Below, piece after piece: positions 38,388-46,671 of a stretch of DNA of 64,000 bases; position 1 is the first letter of the stretch; each line of letters begins with the position of its first letter. Source of the DNA: Lysobacteraceae bacterium (lineage in GTDB: Bacteria; Pseudomonadota; Gammaproteobacteria; Xanthomonadales; Rhodanobacteraceae); the NCBI GenBank assembly GCA_021372495.1, contig JAJFUF010000040.1, positions 186,001 through 250,000 on the forward strand, written 5' to 3'. The notes beneath the pieces are model-generated. The model saw only the letters and a program-made list of their open reading frames with translations. It made no database searches and was not told where the DNA came from. The position numbers and the translations under genes were made by a program.

Positions 38388-39179
38388 ATGCAGCTCGATC
38401 TCAACGGCAGGCACGCGCTGGTCTGCGGCGCTTCGCAGGGCATCGGCCATGCCGCGGCGGTGGAATTGGCGCGACTCGGCGCCGACGTCACCCTGCTGGC
38501 GCGCTCGGCCGAAGCGCTGGCCGATGCGGCCGCCGCGCTGCCGCGCACGCACGCGGCGCAGCGCCACGGCGCGCTGGCCGCGGACATGGCCGACGCCGAT
38601 GCGCTGCGCGAGCGCGTCGGCGCGCTGGTCGCGCAGCGCCCCGTGCAGATCCTGGTCAACAACAGCGGCGGCCCGCCCGGCGGGCCGGCGCACCTCGCCG
38701 AACCCGACGCCTACCTCGCCGCTTTCCGCCAGCACCTGATCGGCGGACAGGTGCTGGTGCAGACGCTGCTGCCGGGCATGCGCGCGGCGCGCTACGGCCG
38801 CATCGTCAACGTGATCTCGACCTCGGTGAAGGAGCCGATCGCCAACCTCGGCGTGTCCAACACCGTGCGCGCGGCGGTGGCGAGCTGGGCGAAGACGCTG
38901 GCGTCCGAGCTGGCCGCCGGCGGCATCACCGTCAACAACGTGCTGCCCGGCTTCACCCGAACGCAGCGCCTCGCCGGCCTGATCGCCGCCAACGCCAAAT
39001 CCAGCGGCAGAAGCGAGGACGACATCGCGCGCGGCATGCTCGCCCTGGTCCCCGCCGGCCGCTTCGGCGAACCGGAGGAAGTCGCCGCGGTGATCGCCTT
39101 CCTGTGCACGCCGGCGGCAGCTTACGTCGACGGCGTCAGCATCGCCGTGGACGGCGGGCGCACGCGGACGCTGGCGTGA
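38388..39179 (+). CDS. SDR-family protein lacking the catalytic Tyr
   Basis: This 263-residue SDR has a good cofactor loop (CGASQGIGHAA), a NNSGGPPGG variant of NNAG, the Ser segment VNVISTS, and the C-terminal DGVSIAVDGG. At the Y-x3-K position the sequence is VSNTVRAAV, so both Tyr and Lys are absent. SDRs of this type exist in Xanthomonadales and other bacteria and may use another chemistry or be regulatory. GAGGAGG just before the ATG supports the start. It follows the MalM-like gene and precedes nei. Confidence 0.75.
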   Translation: MQLDLNGRHALVCGASQGIGHAAAVELARLGADVTLLARSAEALADAAAALPRTHAAQRHGALAADMADADALRERVGALVAQRPVQILVNNSGGPPGGPAHLAEPDAYLAAFRQHLIGGQVLVQTLLPGMRAARYGRIVNVISTSVKEPIANLGVSNTVRAAVASWAKTLASELAAGGITVNNVLPGFTRTQRLAGLIAANAKSSGRSEDDIARGMLALVPAGRFGEPEEVAAVIAFLCTPAAAYVDGVSIAVDGGRTRTLA

Positions 39180-39218
39180 GCGCCGCGCACACCCTTCCGC
39201 CGCGCACCGGCAGCGCGG

Positions 39219-40010
39219 ATGCCTGAAGGCCCCGAGATCCGCCGTGCCGCGGACGCGCTGGCCGCCGCCGTGGTCGGCGTGCCGCTGGCCGGGGCCTGGT
39301 TCGCCTTCGACGCGCTGAAACCCTACGCGCGCCGGCTGCGCGGACGCCGCATCGAGGCGATCGCTCCGCACGGCAAGGCGCTGCTGACCCGCTTCGACAA
39401 CGGCCTCACGCTGTACACGCACAACCAACTGTACGGCGTGTGGCGGGTGGTCGATGCCGGCCAGCGCCCGGCGAGCTCGCGCGCGCTGCGCGTCGCGCTG
39501 GAAACCGCGCACAAGGGCATCCTGCTGTACAGCGCCTCGGACATCGAGATCTGGCCGAGCGCGCGCGTGCACGAGCATCCGTTCCTCGCCCGGCTCGGCC
39601 CCGACGTGCTCGATCCCGCGCTGGAGGAAGCGGCGGTCGCCGCGCGGCTGGTCGCGCCGCGCTTCGCGCGCCGCGCGCTGGCGGGCCTGCTGCTGGACCA
39701 GGGCTTCCTCGCCGGGCTGGGCAATTATCTGCGCGCGGAAATCCTCTGGCAGGCGCGGCTGGCGCCGTCGCGGCGCCCCGTCGACCTCGACACCGACGCG
39801 TGCGCCGCGCTGGCGCAGGCGCTGCTCGGCGTGCCGCGCCATTCCTACCGCACGCGCGGCCGTCCGCGCGGCGGCCAGCTGCAGGACACGCCGTTCCGCT
39901 TCCGCGTCTTCGAACGCACGGGCGAGCCCTGCGAGCGTTGCGGCACGCCGATCGAGAAGCGCGCACAGGGCGGGCGGCCGCTGTACCTGTGCCCGCGCTG
40001 CCAGCGCTGA
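39219..40010 (+). CDS. nei: Endonuclease VIII-like DNA glycosylase
   Basis: Nei excises oxidised pyrimidines. The 263-residue protein has the catalytic N-terminus MPEGPEIRRA (Pro after Met, Glu3), HGKALLTRF with the conserved Lys, the H2TH segment FLAGLGNYLRAEILW, and a C-terminal zinc finger CERCGTPI...CPRCQR. The length equals E. coli Nei. MPEGPEIR instead of MPELPE favours Nei over MutM/Fpg. Confidence 0.9.
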   Translation: MPEGPEIRRAADALAAAVVGVPLAGAWFAFDALKPYARRLRGRRIEAIAPHGKALLTRFDNGLTLYTHNQLYGVWRVVDAGQRPASSRALRVALETAHKGILLYSASDIEIWPSARVHEHPFLARLGPDVLDPALEEAAVAARLVAPRFARRALAGLLLDQGFLAGLGNYLRAEILWQARLAPSRRPVDLDTDACAALAQALLGVPRHSYRTRGRPRGGQLQDTPFRFRVFERTGEPCERCGTPIEKRAQGGRPLYLCPRCQR

Positions 40011-40062
40011 TGCGCGCGCGTACGGTTCCCCTCGCCCGCCGCCAGCCGCTAAGCTCGTGCGC

Positions 40063-41517
40063 ATGACCGCGCCGCTCACCCTCGCCAACCTGATCGACGG
40101 CCACCTGCAGCCGCCGCGCCACGGCCGCTATCTCGACGTGATCGAACCCGCCACCGGCGCCGCGCTCGCGCGCTGTCCGGACAGCGACGGCGCCGACGTC
40201 GACGCGGCGGTCGCCGCCGCGGCGCGCGCCGCGCCCGGCTGGGCGGCGACGCCGGCCGGCGCGCGCGCGCGCCTGCTGGATCGCCTGGCCGACCTCGTCG
40301 AGGCCAACCTCGACGCGCTGGCCGCCGACGAGTCGCGCGACAGCGGCAAGCCGCTGGCGCTGGCGCGCAGCCTCGACATTCCGCGCGCGGTGTCCAACCT
40401 GCGCTTCTTCGCCGACGCGATCACGCAATGGTCCAGCGAGGCGCACGCGATGGAGGCGGGCGCGATCAACTACACGCTGCGCCAGCCGCTCGGCGTGGTC
40501 GGCTGCATCAGCCCGTGGAACCTGCCGCTCTATCTCTTCACCTGGAAAATCGCGCCGGCGCTGGCCGCCGGCAACGCGGTGGTGGCCAAGCCCAGCGAGA
40601 TCACCCCGCTGACCGCGTTCCGTCTCGCCGAGCTGGCGATCGAAGCGGGTTTTCCGCCGGGCGTGCTGAACGTCGTGCAGGGCACCGGCCCGGCGGTCGG
40701 CCAGGCGATCGTCGAGCACGCCGGGGTGAAGGCGATCTCGTTCACCGGCTCGACGCGTACCGGCGCGGCGATCGCCGCGGCCGCGGCGCCGAAGTTCAAG
40801 AAACTGTCGCTGGAGCTGGGCGGCAAGAACCCGACGCTGGTGTTCGCCGACTGGGACGGCAGCGACGCCAGCCTCGACACGCTGGTGCGCTCGGCGTTCG
40901 CCAACCAGGGCCAGATCTGCCTGTGCGGCTCGCGCATCCTGGTCGAGCGTCCGGCCTACGCCGAATTCCGCGAGCGCTTCGTGGCGCGCGCCGCCGCGCT
41001 GCGCGTCGGCGACCCCGCGGCGGCGGACACCGATCTCGGCGCGATCGTCTCGCCGGCGCAGTACGACAAGGTCATGGGTTACATCGACCTCGCCCGCGCC
41101 GAAGGCGGCCGCATCCTGTGCGGCGGCGCGCCGGTGCGCGTCGAGGGCCGCTGCGCCGAAGGGCGCTTCATCGCGCCGACCGTGGTCGAAGGGCTGCCGG
41201 CCGACTGCCGCGTCAACCAGGAAGAGATCTTCGGCCCGGTCGCCACGCTGATCCCGTTCGATCGCGAGGACGAGGCGCTGGCGATCGCCAACGGCACGCC
41301 CTACGGGCTCGCCGCCTCGTTGTGGACGCGCGACCTCGCGCGCGCGCACCGCGTCGCGGCGCGGCTCGAATCCGGCATCGTCTGGATCAACTGCTGGCTG
41401 CTGCGCGACCTGCGCACGCCGTTCGGCGGCGTCAAGCAATCCGGCGTCGGCCGCGAAGGCGGCACCGATGCCCTGCGCTTCTTCACCGAAGCCAAGAACG
41501 TTTGTATTCGCTACTGA
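40063..41517 (+). CDS. Aldehyde dehydrogenase, 2-aminomuconic-semialdehyde type
   Basis: This 484-residue NAD-dependent ALDH has Asn153 in SPWNLP, the glycine motif FTGSTRTG, Glu251 in LELGGKN and the nucleophile Cys286 in NQGQICLCGS. Overall it matches the 2-hydroxymuconic / 2-aminomuconic semialdehyde dehydrogenase (ALDH8A1-like) group. The RidA-family gene at 43628, similar to 2-aminomuconate deaminases, makes the 2-aminomuconate branch of kynurenine degradation plausible. No other kynurenine genes are here. Betaine-aldehyde dehydrogenase is the main alternative. Confidence 0.75.
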   Translation: MTAPLTLANLIDGHLQPPRHGRYLDVIEPATGAALARCPDSDGADVDAAVAAAARAAPGWAATPAGARARLLDRLADLVEANLDALAADESRDSGKPLALARSLDIPRAVSNLRFFADAITQWSSEAHAMEAGAINYTLRQPLGVVGCISPWNLPLYLFTWKIAPALAAGNAVVAKPSEITPLTAFRLAELAIEAGFPPGVLNVVQGTGPAVGQAIVEHAGVKAISFTGSTRTGAAIAAAAAPKFKKLSLELGGKNPTLVFADWDGSDASLDTLVRSAFANQGQICLCGSRILVERPAYAEFRERFVARAAALRVGDPAAADTDLGAIVSPAQYDKVMGYIDLARAEGGRILCGGAPVRVEGRCAEGRFIAPTVVEGLPADCRVNQEEIFGPVATLIPFDREDEALAIANGTPYGLAASLWTRDLARAHRVAARLESGIVWINCWLLRDLRTPFGGVKQSGVGREGGTDALRFFTEAKNVCIRY

Positions 41518-41525
41518 GGACCGGA

Positions 41526-42191
41526 ATGTACTCACTCAGGGATCTGCTCGAGAACAACCGCCGCTGGTCGGAAGCCATCCGCGCGCAGGATCCGCAGTTC
41601 TTCAAGCGGCTGTCGCAACAGCAGGCGCCGAAGTACCTGTGGATCGGCTGCTCGGACTCGCGCGTGCCGGCCAACCAGATCATCGACATGGCACCGGGCG
41701 AGGTGTTCGTGCACCGCAACGTCGCCAACGTGGTGGTGCACACCGACCTCAATTGCCTCAGCACCATCCAGTTCGCGGTGGACGCGCTCAAGGTCGAACA
41801 CATCATCGTGGTCGGCCACTACGGCTGCGGTGGCGTGCAGGCGGTGCTGGAACAGCGCCGCCTCGGCCTGATCGACAACTGGCTGCGCCACGTCGGCGAC
41901 GTGATGCAGAAGCACGCCGGCGCGCTGGCCCCGCTGGAACTGGCGGCGTTGCGCCACGCGCGCCTGTGCGAGCTGAACGTGGTCGAGCAGGCGGCCAACG
42001 TCTGCCAGACCACGATCGTGCAGGACGCCTGGGGGCGCGGCCAGAAACTGGCCGTGCACGGCTGGTGCTACGGCCTGGCCGACGGACGCATCCGCGACCT
42101 CGGCATGAACGTGGCGCGGCCCGACGACCTGGCGGAGGTCTACGAGCGCACGCTGGAGCGGCTGGCCGCCCCGCCGGGACTTGCCGGCTGA
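41526..42191 (+). CDS. can: Beta-class carbonic anhydrase
   Basis: This 221-residue zinc enzyme interconverts CO2 and bicarbonate. The zinc ligands are C42 and D44 (GCSDSRVP), H98 and C101 (VGHYGCGG). The length and NVANVVVHTDLNCLS are close to E. coli Can. It starts 8 bp after the dehydrogenase stop with GAGGA upstream, so the two are probably co-transcribed. Confidence 0.93.
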   Translation: MYSLRDLLENNRRWSEAIRAQDPQFFKRLSQQQAPKYLWIGCSDSRVPANQIIDMAPGEVFVHRNVANVVVHTDLNCLSTIQFAVDALKVEHIIVVGHYGCGGVQAVLEQRRLGLIDNWLRHVGDVMQKHAGALAPLELAALRHARLCELNVVEQAANVCQTTIVQDAWGRGQKLAVHGWCYGLADGRIRDLGMNVARPDDLAEVYERTLERLAAPPGLAG

Positions 42192-42278
42192 GCGCGCCGT
42201 GCCCAGGCGCACTACGCGCCCGCCGGATTTTCGTGTAGACAGTCGCCAGGCAAACGCGGGAACGGGAGGATGCCGCCG

Positions 42279-43631
42279 ATGCTGCGCAAGGTCGTGGTGG
42301 GCGCCGCCGTGGCGCTGTCGATATGGGCGCCGGGCGCGCCCGCACAGGCTTCGTCGCAGTCCGCATGGCTGGCGAAGCAACGGGCGGCGACGGCAAAATC
42401 CGAGGACATCCTGCACGAGGCGGAAAAGCGCGAGGGCCTGCTGGCGCAGTACCAGTACATGCTCGACGCCTACGTCTCCGGCAAGGACGAGGCATTCCTG
42501 CTGATCTTCGGCCAGTACGTGTCGTGGTACCAAACCTACATCGGCGCCTATGACGCTGCCCGCACCAGTTTCTCGATCCGGCAGCCCGCGGAAAAGGACG
42601 ACAATCCGTCGCCGCTGGCGGATCCCGACTATGTCGCACAGCCCGCCACCGAGGCGATCGCCGCGCTGGCCAAGGACCGCAAGGCGGTGTTCTTCAACGA
42701 GGCGCACAACGCGCCGGTGACGCGCACGCTGACCGTGCAGATGCTGGCGAAGCTGCGCGCGGAAGGCTTCGACACCTTCGCCGCCGAAACGCTGTACGCG
42801 ACCGACAAGGACCTCGCCAAGCGCGGCTACCCGACCGCCGACAGCGGCTTCTACACCGAAGAACCGATCTACGCCGAGATGGTGCGCACCGCGCTCAAGC
42901 TCGGTTACCGCGTGATCGCCTACGAGGCCGAGTCCGACGCCACCGGCGACGCGCGCGAGGCCGAGCAGGCGCGCAACCTCTACCAGCGCGCGTTCAAGGG
43001 CCATGCGGACGCGCGCCTGGTGGTCAACGCCGGCTACGCGCACATCGTGGAAAGCGGCGTCTACCTCGGCGGGCAGTCGATGGCGCAGCACTTCCGCAAG
43101 ATTTCCGGCATCGACCCGCTGACCGTCGAACAGACCATGCTGATCGCGCATGACGCGCCGGACAAGGATCACCCTTACTACCGTGCGGTCGTGGACAAGC
43201 TGCACCCGACCGTGCCGCTGGCATTCGTGCGCAAGGATGGCACGCCGTGGTCATTGAAACCCGGCTACGACGTCAGCGTATTCTTCCCTGAGGACGTACT
43301 GCAGCGCGGTCGCCCGACCTGGCTGGCACTGGGCGGCCTGCGCTCCCCCTACTTCGTCTCAAGCGACATGTGCAACAAGAGCTTTCCATGCCTGGTCGAA
43401 GCGCGCTACGCCGACGAAGGCGACGACGCCATCCCGGCCGATCGCCTGGTGCTCAATCCGATCCCCCCGAATATCGCCGCGTCGGAACGTGCGCGCCGCA
43501 CTCAAACCGAGCCGACGGGGGATCTGTACCTGCGTCCGGGCCGTTACAGGCTCACTGCCACGGGGATCGACAACCGCGTGCTGAGTCGCCAGGACATCAC
43601 CATCCGCACCGACGGCGCATCGTCCCCATGA
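42279..43631 (+). CDS. Secreted ChaN/EreA-superfamily-like protein
   Basis: This 450-residue exported protein has a signal peptide (MLRKVVVGAAVALSIWAPGA, cleaved near QA). A central segment reads VFFNEAHNAPVTRT with FAAETLY and VIAYEAESDATG, and further on VVNAGYAHIVESG. The pattern of Glu-x-His and later His resembles ChaN, TraB/TIKI and erythromycin-esterase-like folds. ATG at 42279 is preferred to 42270 because GGGAGG at 42264-42269 is properly spaced from it. The stop overlaps the RidA gene ATG by 4 bases, indicating coupled expression. The activity is unknown. Confidence 0.6.
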   Translation: MLRKVVVGAAVALSIWAPGAPAQASSQSAWLAKQRAATAKSEDILHEAEKREGLLAQYQYMLDAYVSGKDEAFLLIFGQYVSWYQTYIGAYDAARTSFSIRQPAEKDDNPSPLADPDYVAQPATEAIAALAKDRKAVFFNEAHNAPVTRTLTVQMLAKLRAEGFDTFAAETLYATDKDLAKRGYPTADSGFYTEEPIYAEMVRTALKLGYRVIAYEAESDATGDAREAEQARNLYQRAFKGHADARLVVNAGYAHIVESGVYLGGQSMAQHFRKISGIDPLTVEQTMLIAHDAPDKDHPYYRAVVDKLHPTVPLAFVRKDGTPWSLKPGYDVSVFFPEDVLQRGRPTWLALGGLRSPYFVSSDMCNKSFPCLVEARYADEGDDAIPADRLVLNPIPPNIAASERARRTQTEPTGDLYLRPGRYRLTATGIDNRVLSRQDITIRTDGASSP

Positions 43632-44059
43632 GCCCAACCGTCCGCACCGACAGCGCCCCCGCCCCGATCGGCGCCTACCCGCACGCGCGCCGCGTCGGCG
43701 ACCTGCTGTTCCTGTCCGGCGTCGGCCCGCGCGTGCCGGGCAGCAACGCGATCCCCGGCAATGTCTACGACGACGGCGGCAAGCTGGTCCGCTACGACAT
43801 CGAGGCGCAGTGCCGGCAGGTGTTCGCCAACGTGCGCGCAGTACTGCAAGCGAGCGGCGCGCGCTGGCAGGACCTGGTCGACGTGACTGTATTCCTCACC
43901 GACATGGCGCGCGACTTCGCCGCCTACAACCGCCTCTACGCCGAGCACTTCGCCGGCGTGGACGCCTGCCGCACCACGCTCGGCATCACCGCGCTGCCGA
44001 CGCCGATCGCGATCGAGCTGAAGTGCGTCGCGTGGATGGGCGCGCGCCCGGTGCCGTAG
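43628..44059 (+). CDS. RidA-family deaminase (2-aminomuconate deaminase-like)
   Basis: This 143-residue YjgF/YER057c/UK114-fold protein has LFLSGVGPRVPG, a later DVTVFLTDM stretch, and the C-terminal IAIELKCVAW with conserved basic-site region TTLGI. RidA proteins hydrolyse enamine/imine intermediates. The two-residue difference from typical RidA (no canonical CRVQV ending) and the upstream ALDH suggest 2-aminomuconate deaminase (AmnD-like). It overlaps the ChaN/EreA-like gene by 4 bases. Its catalytic Arg could not be placed with certainty. Confidence 0.75.
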   Translation: MSPTVRTDSAPAPIGAYPHARRVGDLLFLSGVGPRVPGSNAIPGNVYDDGGKLVRYDIEAQCRQVFANVRAVLQASGARWQDLVDVTVFLTDMARDFAAYNRLYAEHFAGVDACRTTLGITALPTPIAIELKCVAWMGARPVP

Positions 44060-44096
44060 CCGGGGCCGGCGCGTCCCGCGGCTCCTCGCGGACACG

Positions 44097-44125
44097 AAAA
44101 ACCCCGGCCGGTCGCCCGGCCGGGG
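44097..44125. terminator. Terminator between ridA-like gene and 44149 gene
   Basis: A perfect 10-bp stem CCCCGGCCGG/CCGGCCGGGG with loop TCGC. On the minus strand it is followed by TTTTT, a good terminator for the small secreted protein gene. Confidence 0.8.
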
Positions 44126-44148
44126 CCGATGCGGGCAACGGTCCGCGC

Positions 44149-44403
44149 TTACTGCTGGGCGCCGTCGGCCTTGGCCGGCTCGGCGGCCTTCTCCGTGCCC
44201 TTCTTGGCCGCGTGATGATGCTTGGCGTGATGCTTGTGCATCGCGGCCTTGTGCTCGGTCGCCGGCTTGGCGGCTTCCGGCGCAGTGGCCTGCCCGGTCG
44301 CCGTCGGCTGCGCCGGCTGGGCCTGCCCGTTGTCCTGCGCGAAGACGAAGCCGGAGAACGCAAGACCCGCGGCCAGCAGGGCCGAAATCGCGAACGTACG
44401 CAT
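44149..44403 (-). CDS. Small His/Lys/Ala-rich secreted protein
   Basis: This 84-residue protein has a signal peptide (MRTFAISALLAAGLAFSGFV to FAQ). A mature part of Gln, Pro and Ala is followed by HKAAMHKHHAKHHHAAKK, then Glu/Lys. The histidine cluster could bind metal. The overall make-up resembles acid-shock (Asr-like) or other disordered periplasmic proteins. GAGGT precedes the ATG. It has its own terminator and no obvious operon partner. The function is unknown. Confidence 0.6.
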   Translation of the reverse strand: MRTFAISALLAAGLAFSGFVFAQDNGQAQPAQPTATGQATAPEAAKPATEHKAAMHKHHAKHHHAAKKGTEKAAEPAKADGAQQ

Positions 44404-44534
44404 GGAGGTTCACCTCGTGGAATGGGTGCCGCGAACCCGGCCGGAACCCGGCGTCACGGGGGCGCGGTGGCGACAACTTGCGCTCGTGCCGTGATACCGA
44501 AGCTGAACGATCCGCGCGCGGCTCGAGGCGCGAT

Positions 44535-45326
44535 TCAGCCCACGCCGGCAAAGGCGAGCGCGGCTTCCAGCAGGCGGCGGATCAGCGCCTGGGTCGGACC
44601 GGCGAGGTCGGCACGCCAGGCGAAGCTGTCCTCGTCCATGTAGTTCAACTGCGCCAGCTCGAGCTGCACGGCGTGCACGTCGTCGGCCGGCGCGCCGTAG
44701 CGGCGGGTGATGTAGCCGCCCTTGAAGCGGCCGTTGATCGCGAAGCTGTAGTGCCGCTGCGCGCCCAGCGCGTGCGCGAGCGCGGTTTGCAGCTCGGGCG
44801 CGCAGCTCGCGCCGTCGGCGGTGCCGAGGTTGAAATCGGGCAGTCGGCCGTCGAAGAACATCGGCACGACGCTGCGGATCGAATGCCCCTCCCACAGCAC
44901 GACGCGGCCGTGTTCGGCCTTGAGCCGCGCCAGCTCGGCGACCAGTGCGGCGTGGTATGGGCGCCAGTACGCGTCGACCCGCGCGGCGATCCCGGCGGCG
45001 TCGGGCTCGTGGCCTTCGCGATAGACGGGCGCGCCGGCGAAAGTGACGGTGGGCACCAGCCCGGTCTCGCGGCGCCCCGGATACAGCGCGGCGCCGTCGG
45101 CCGGACGATTCAGATCGACCACGTAGCGCGACCAGTGCGGGCGCAGGATCGACGCGCCAAGCTCCTGCGCGAAGGCGTACAGCCGCGCCACGTGCCAGTC
45201 GGTATCGGGCACGCGTCGGGCGGCGGGCGTCATGCGCGCGGCGAGTTCGTCGGGCAGCGAGCTGCCGTCGTGCGGCAGGCTGACCAGCAGCGGCGCCGTG
45301 CCGCGGTGCAGGGCGAATGTGTCCAT
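44535..45326 (-). CDS. hutG: N-formylglutamate amidohydrolase
   Basis: This 263-residue M86-like hydrolase has LLVSLPHDGSSLP at the start, DTDWHVARLY, YVVDLNRPADGAALYPG, the Glu-x-His LWEGHSIRS and NGRFKGGYITRRYG. This matches HutG, the last enzyme of the five-step histidine pathway. No other hut gene is present. ATG at 45326 is chosen. A TTG six bases earlier is possible. Confidence 0.88.
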   Translation of the reverse strand: MDTFALHRGTAPLLVSLPHDGSSLPDELAARMTPAARRVPDTDWHVARLYAFAQELGASILRPHWSRYVVDLNRPADGAALYPGRRETGLVPTVTFAGAPVYREGHEPDAAGIAARVDAYWRPYHAALVAELARLKAEHGRVVLWEGHSIRSVVPMFFDGRLPDFNLGTADGASCAPELQTALAHALGAQRHYSFAINGRFKGGYITRRYGAPADDVHAVQLELAQLNYMDEDSFAWRADLAGPTQALIRRLLEAALAFAGVG

Positions 45327-45373
45327 GCGCAAAGTCTAGCCGGAGCGGCAGGGCGGCGGCGCGGGGACCGCGC

Positions 45374-46630
45374 TCAAAGGCCGAAGCGCGCCGGCGCGTA
45401 CGGCGCGGGATCGAGCGCCGGCGCGATGCCGCCGGCCAACGCCGCGACCAGCTCGCCGGTGGCCGCGGACATGCTGACGCCGAGCATGCCGTGGCCGGTG
45501 GCCAGCAGCAGGTTGGTCCAGCGCGCGCTGGGACCGACGATCGGCACCTCGTCGACGCTCATCGGCCGCCAGCCCCACCATTCCTCCTGCACCTGCGGTC
45601 CTTCCGGTTCGTGCAGGAACCCGGCCGCGCCGCGGCGCAGCGCGTCGAGGCGCACGCGGTTCAGCGTGGCGTCGTAGCCGGAAAACTCCATCGTGCTGCC
45701 GAGGCGGAAACCGGAGCCCCAGGCGGTGACGCACACGCTCGGCTCGCGCAGCACCAACGGCCGGCGCGGCGCCAAGGCCGGCCGCGAATAGGTGATCGAG
45801 TAGCCCTTGCCCGGCTGCATCGGCAGGCGCAGGTCGAGGCTGCGCGCGGTCAGCGGCGACCACGCGCCCAGCGCGAGCACCACGCGCGTGCCGACGAACT
45901 CGCCGCGCGAGCTGCGCACGGCGGCGATGCGCGAGCCATCGAAGGCAAAACCCTCTACGCGTGCGCCTTCATCGATCGCGCCGCCCAGCTCGCGTACGCG
46001 GCGCGCCAGCTCTGCCGCGTAGCGGTCCGGACGCAGGCGCGCGTCGCCGGGATGCAGGACGCCGCCGGCCACGCCCGGCTTCAGCGCCGGCTCCATCGCC
46101 AGCACCTCGTCGGCGCACTTGCGCTCGACGGCGATGCCGAGCCGCGCCAGCGCGTCCAGGTGCGACTGCTCCTGCGCGAACGCGCGCGCATCGCGGAACA
46201 CGTACAGCGTGCCCTCGCGCGCGTACTCGCAGTCAAGGCCGTCGTCGGCGACCCATCGTTCCAGCAGCGCGCCCGAGCGTTCGAGGATCGCGGCGCGCGC
46301 TTCCGCGGCGCGCCAGAAGTCGCGCGGGTTGCAGCGCCCGGCGAAGCCGAGCAGCCAGCGGAAGCGCTCGAAGTCGGGGCGCGGGTTGACGTACAGCGGC
46401 GCGTCGCGCTTCAGCATCCAGCGCAGCGCCTTCATGGTCATGCCGGGCTCGTTCAGCGGCGGCGCATGGCTGGGGGTGATGGTGCCGCAGTTGCCGTGCG
46501 AGGCGCCGCAGCCGACGCTGCCCTGCTCGAGCACCCGCACCGTCGCGCCCGCTTTCAGCAGGTGGTAGGCACAGGCGAGTCCGATGACGCCGCCGCCGAG
46601 CACGAGGGCGTCGCTGCGCGTGGATGACAT
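45374..46630 (-). CDS. dadA: D-amino acid dehydrogenase (DadA-type)
   Basis: This 418-residue FAD-dependent DAO-superfamily protein has the dinucleotide motif LGGGVIGLACAYHL near the N-terminus, GKGYSITYSRP and GHGMLGVSM near the C-terminus. The length and GASHGNCGTI fit DadA, which oxidises D-amino acids into the respiratory chain. It is one of several D-amino-acid or cell-wall functions in the 44-51 kb block. Other amino-acid oxidases are possible. Confidence 0.85.
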   Translation of the reverse strand: MSSTRSDALVLGGGVIGLACAYHLLKAGATVRVLEQGSVGCGASHGNCGTITPSHAPPLNEPGMTMKALRWMLKRDAPLYVNPRPDFERFRWLLGFAGRCNPRDFWRAAEARAAILERSGALLERWVADDGLDCEYAREGTLYVFRDARAFAQEQSHLDALARLGIAVERKCADEVLAMEPALKPGVAGGVLHPGDARLRPDRYAAELARRVRELGGAIDEGARVEGFAFDGSRIAAVRSSRGEFVGTRVVLALGAWSPLTARSLDLRLPMQPGKGYSITYSRPALAPRRPLVLREPSVCVTAWGSGFRLGSTMEFSGYDATLNRVRLDALRRGAAGFLHEPEGPQVQEEWWGWRPMSVDEVPIVGPSARWTNLLLATGHGMLGVSMSAATGELVAALAGGIAPALDPAPYAPARFGL

Positions 46631-46671
46631 GCGCGCATTCTACGGCGCGCGGCGGCCGCCGTGCAGCGCGC

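Noticed and set aside
44405..44416. GAGGTTCACCTC palindrome over the ribosome site of the small secreted protein
   Set aside because: The stem is only 4-5 bp with a tiny loop and cannot be argued to control translation.
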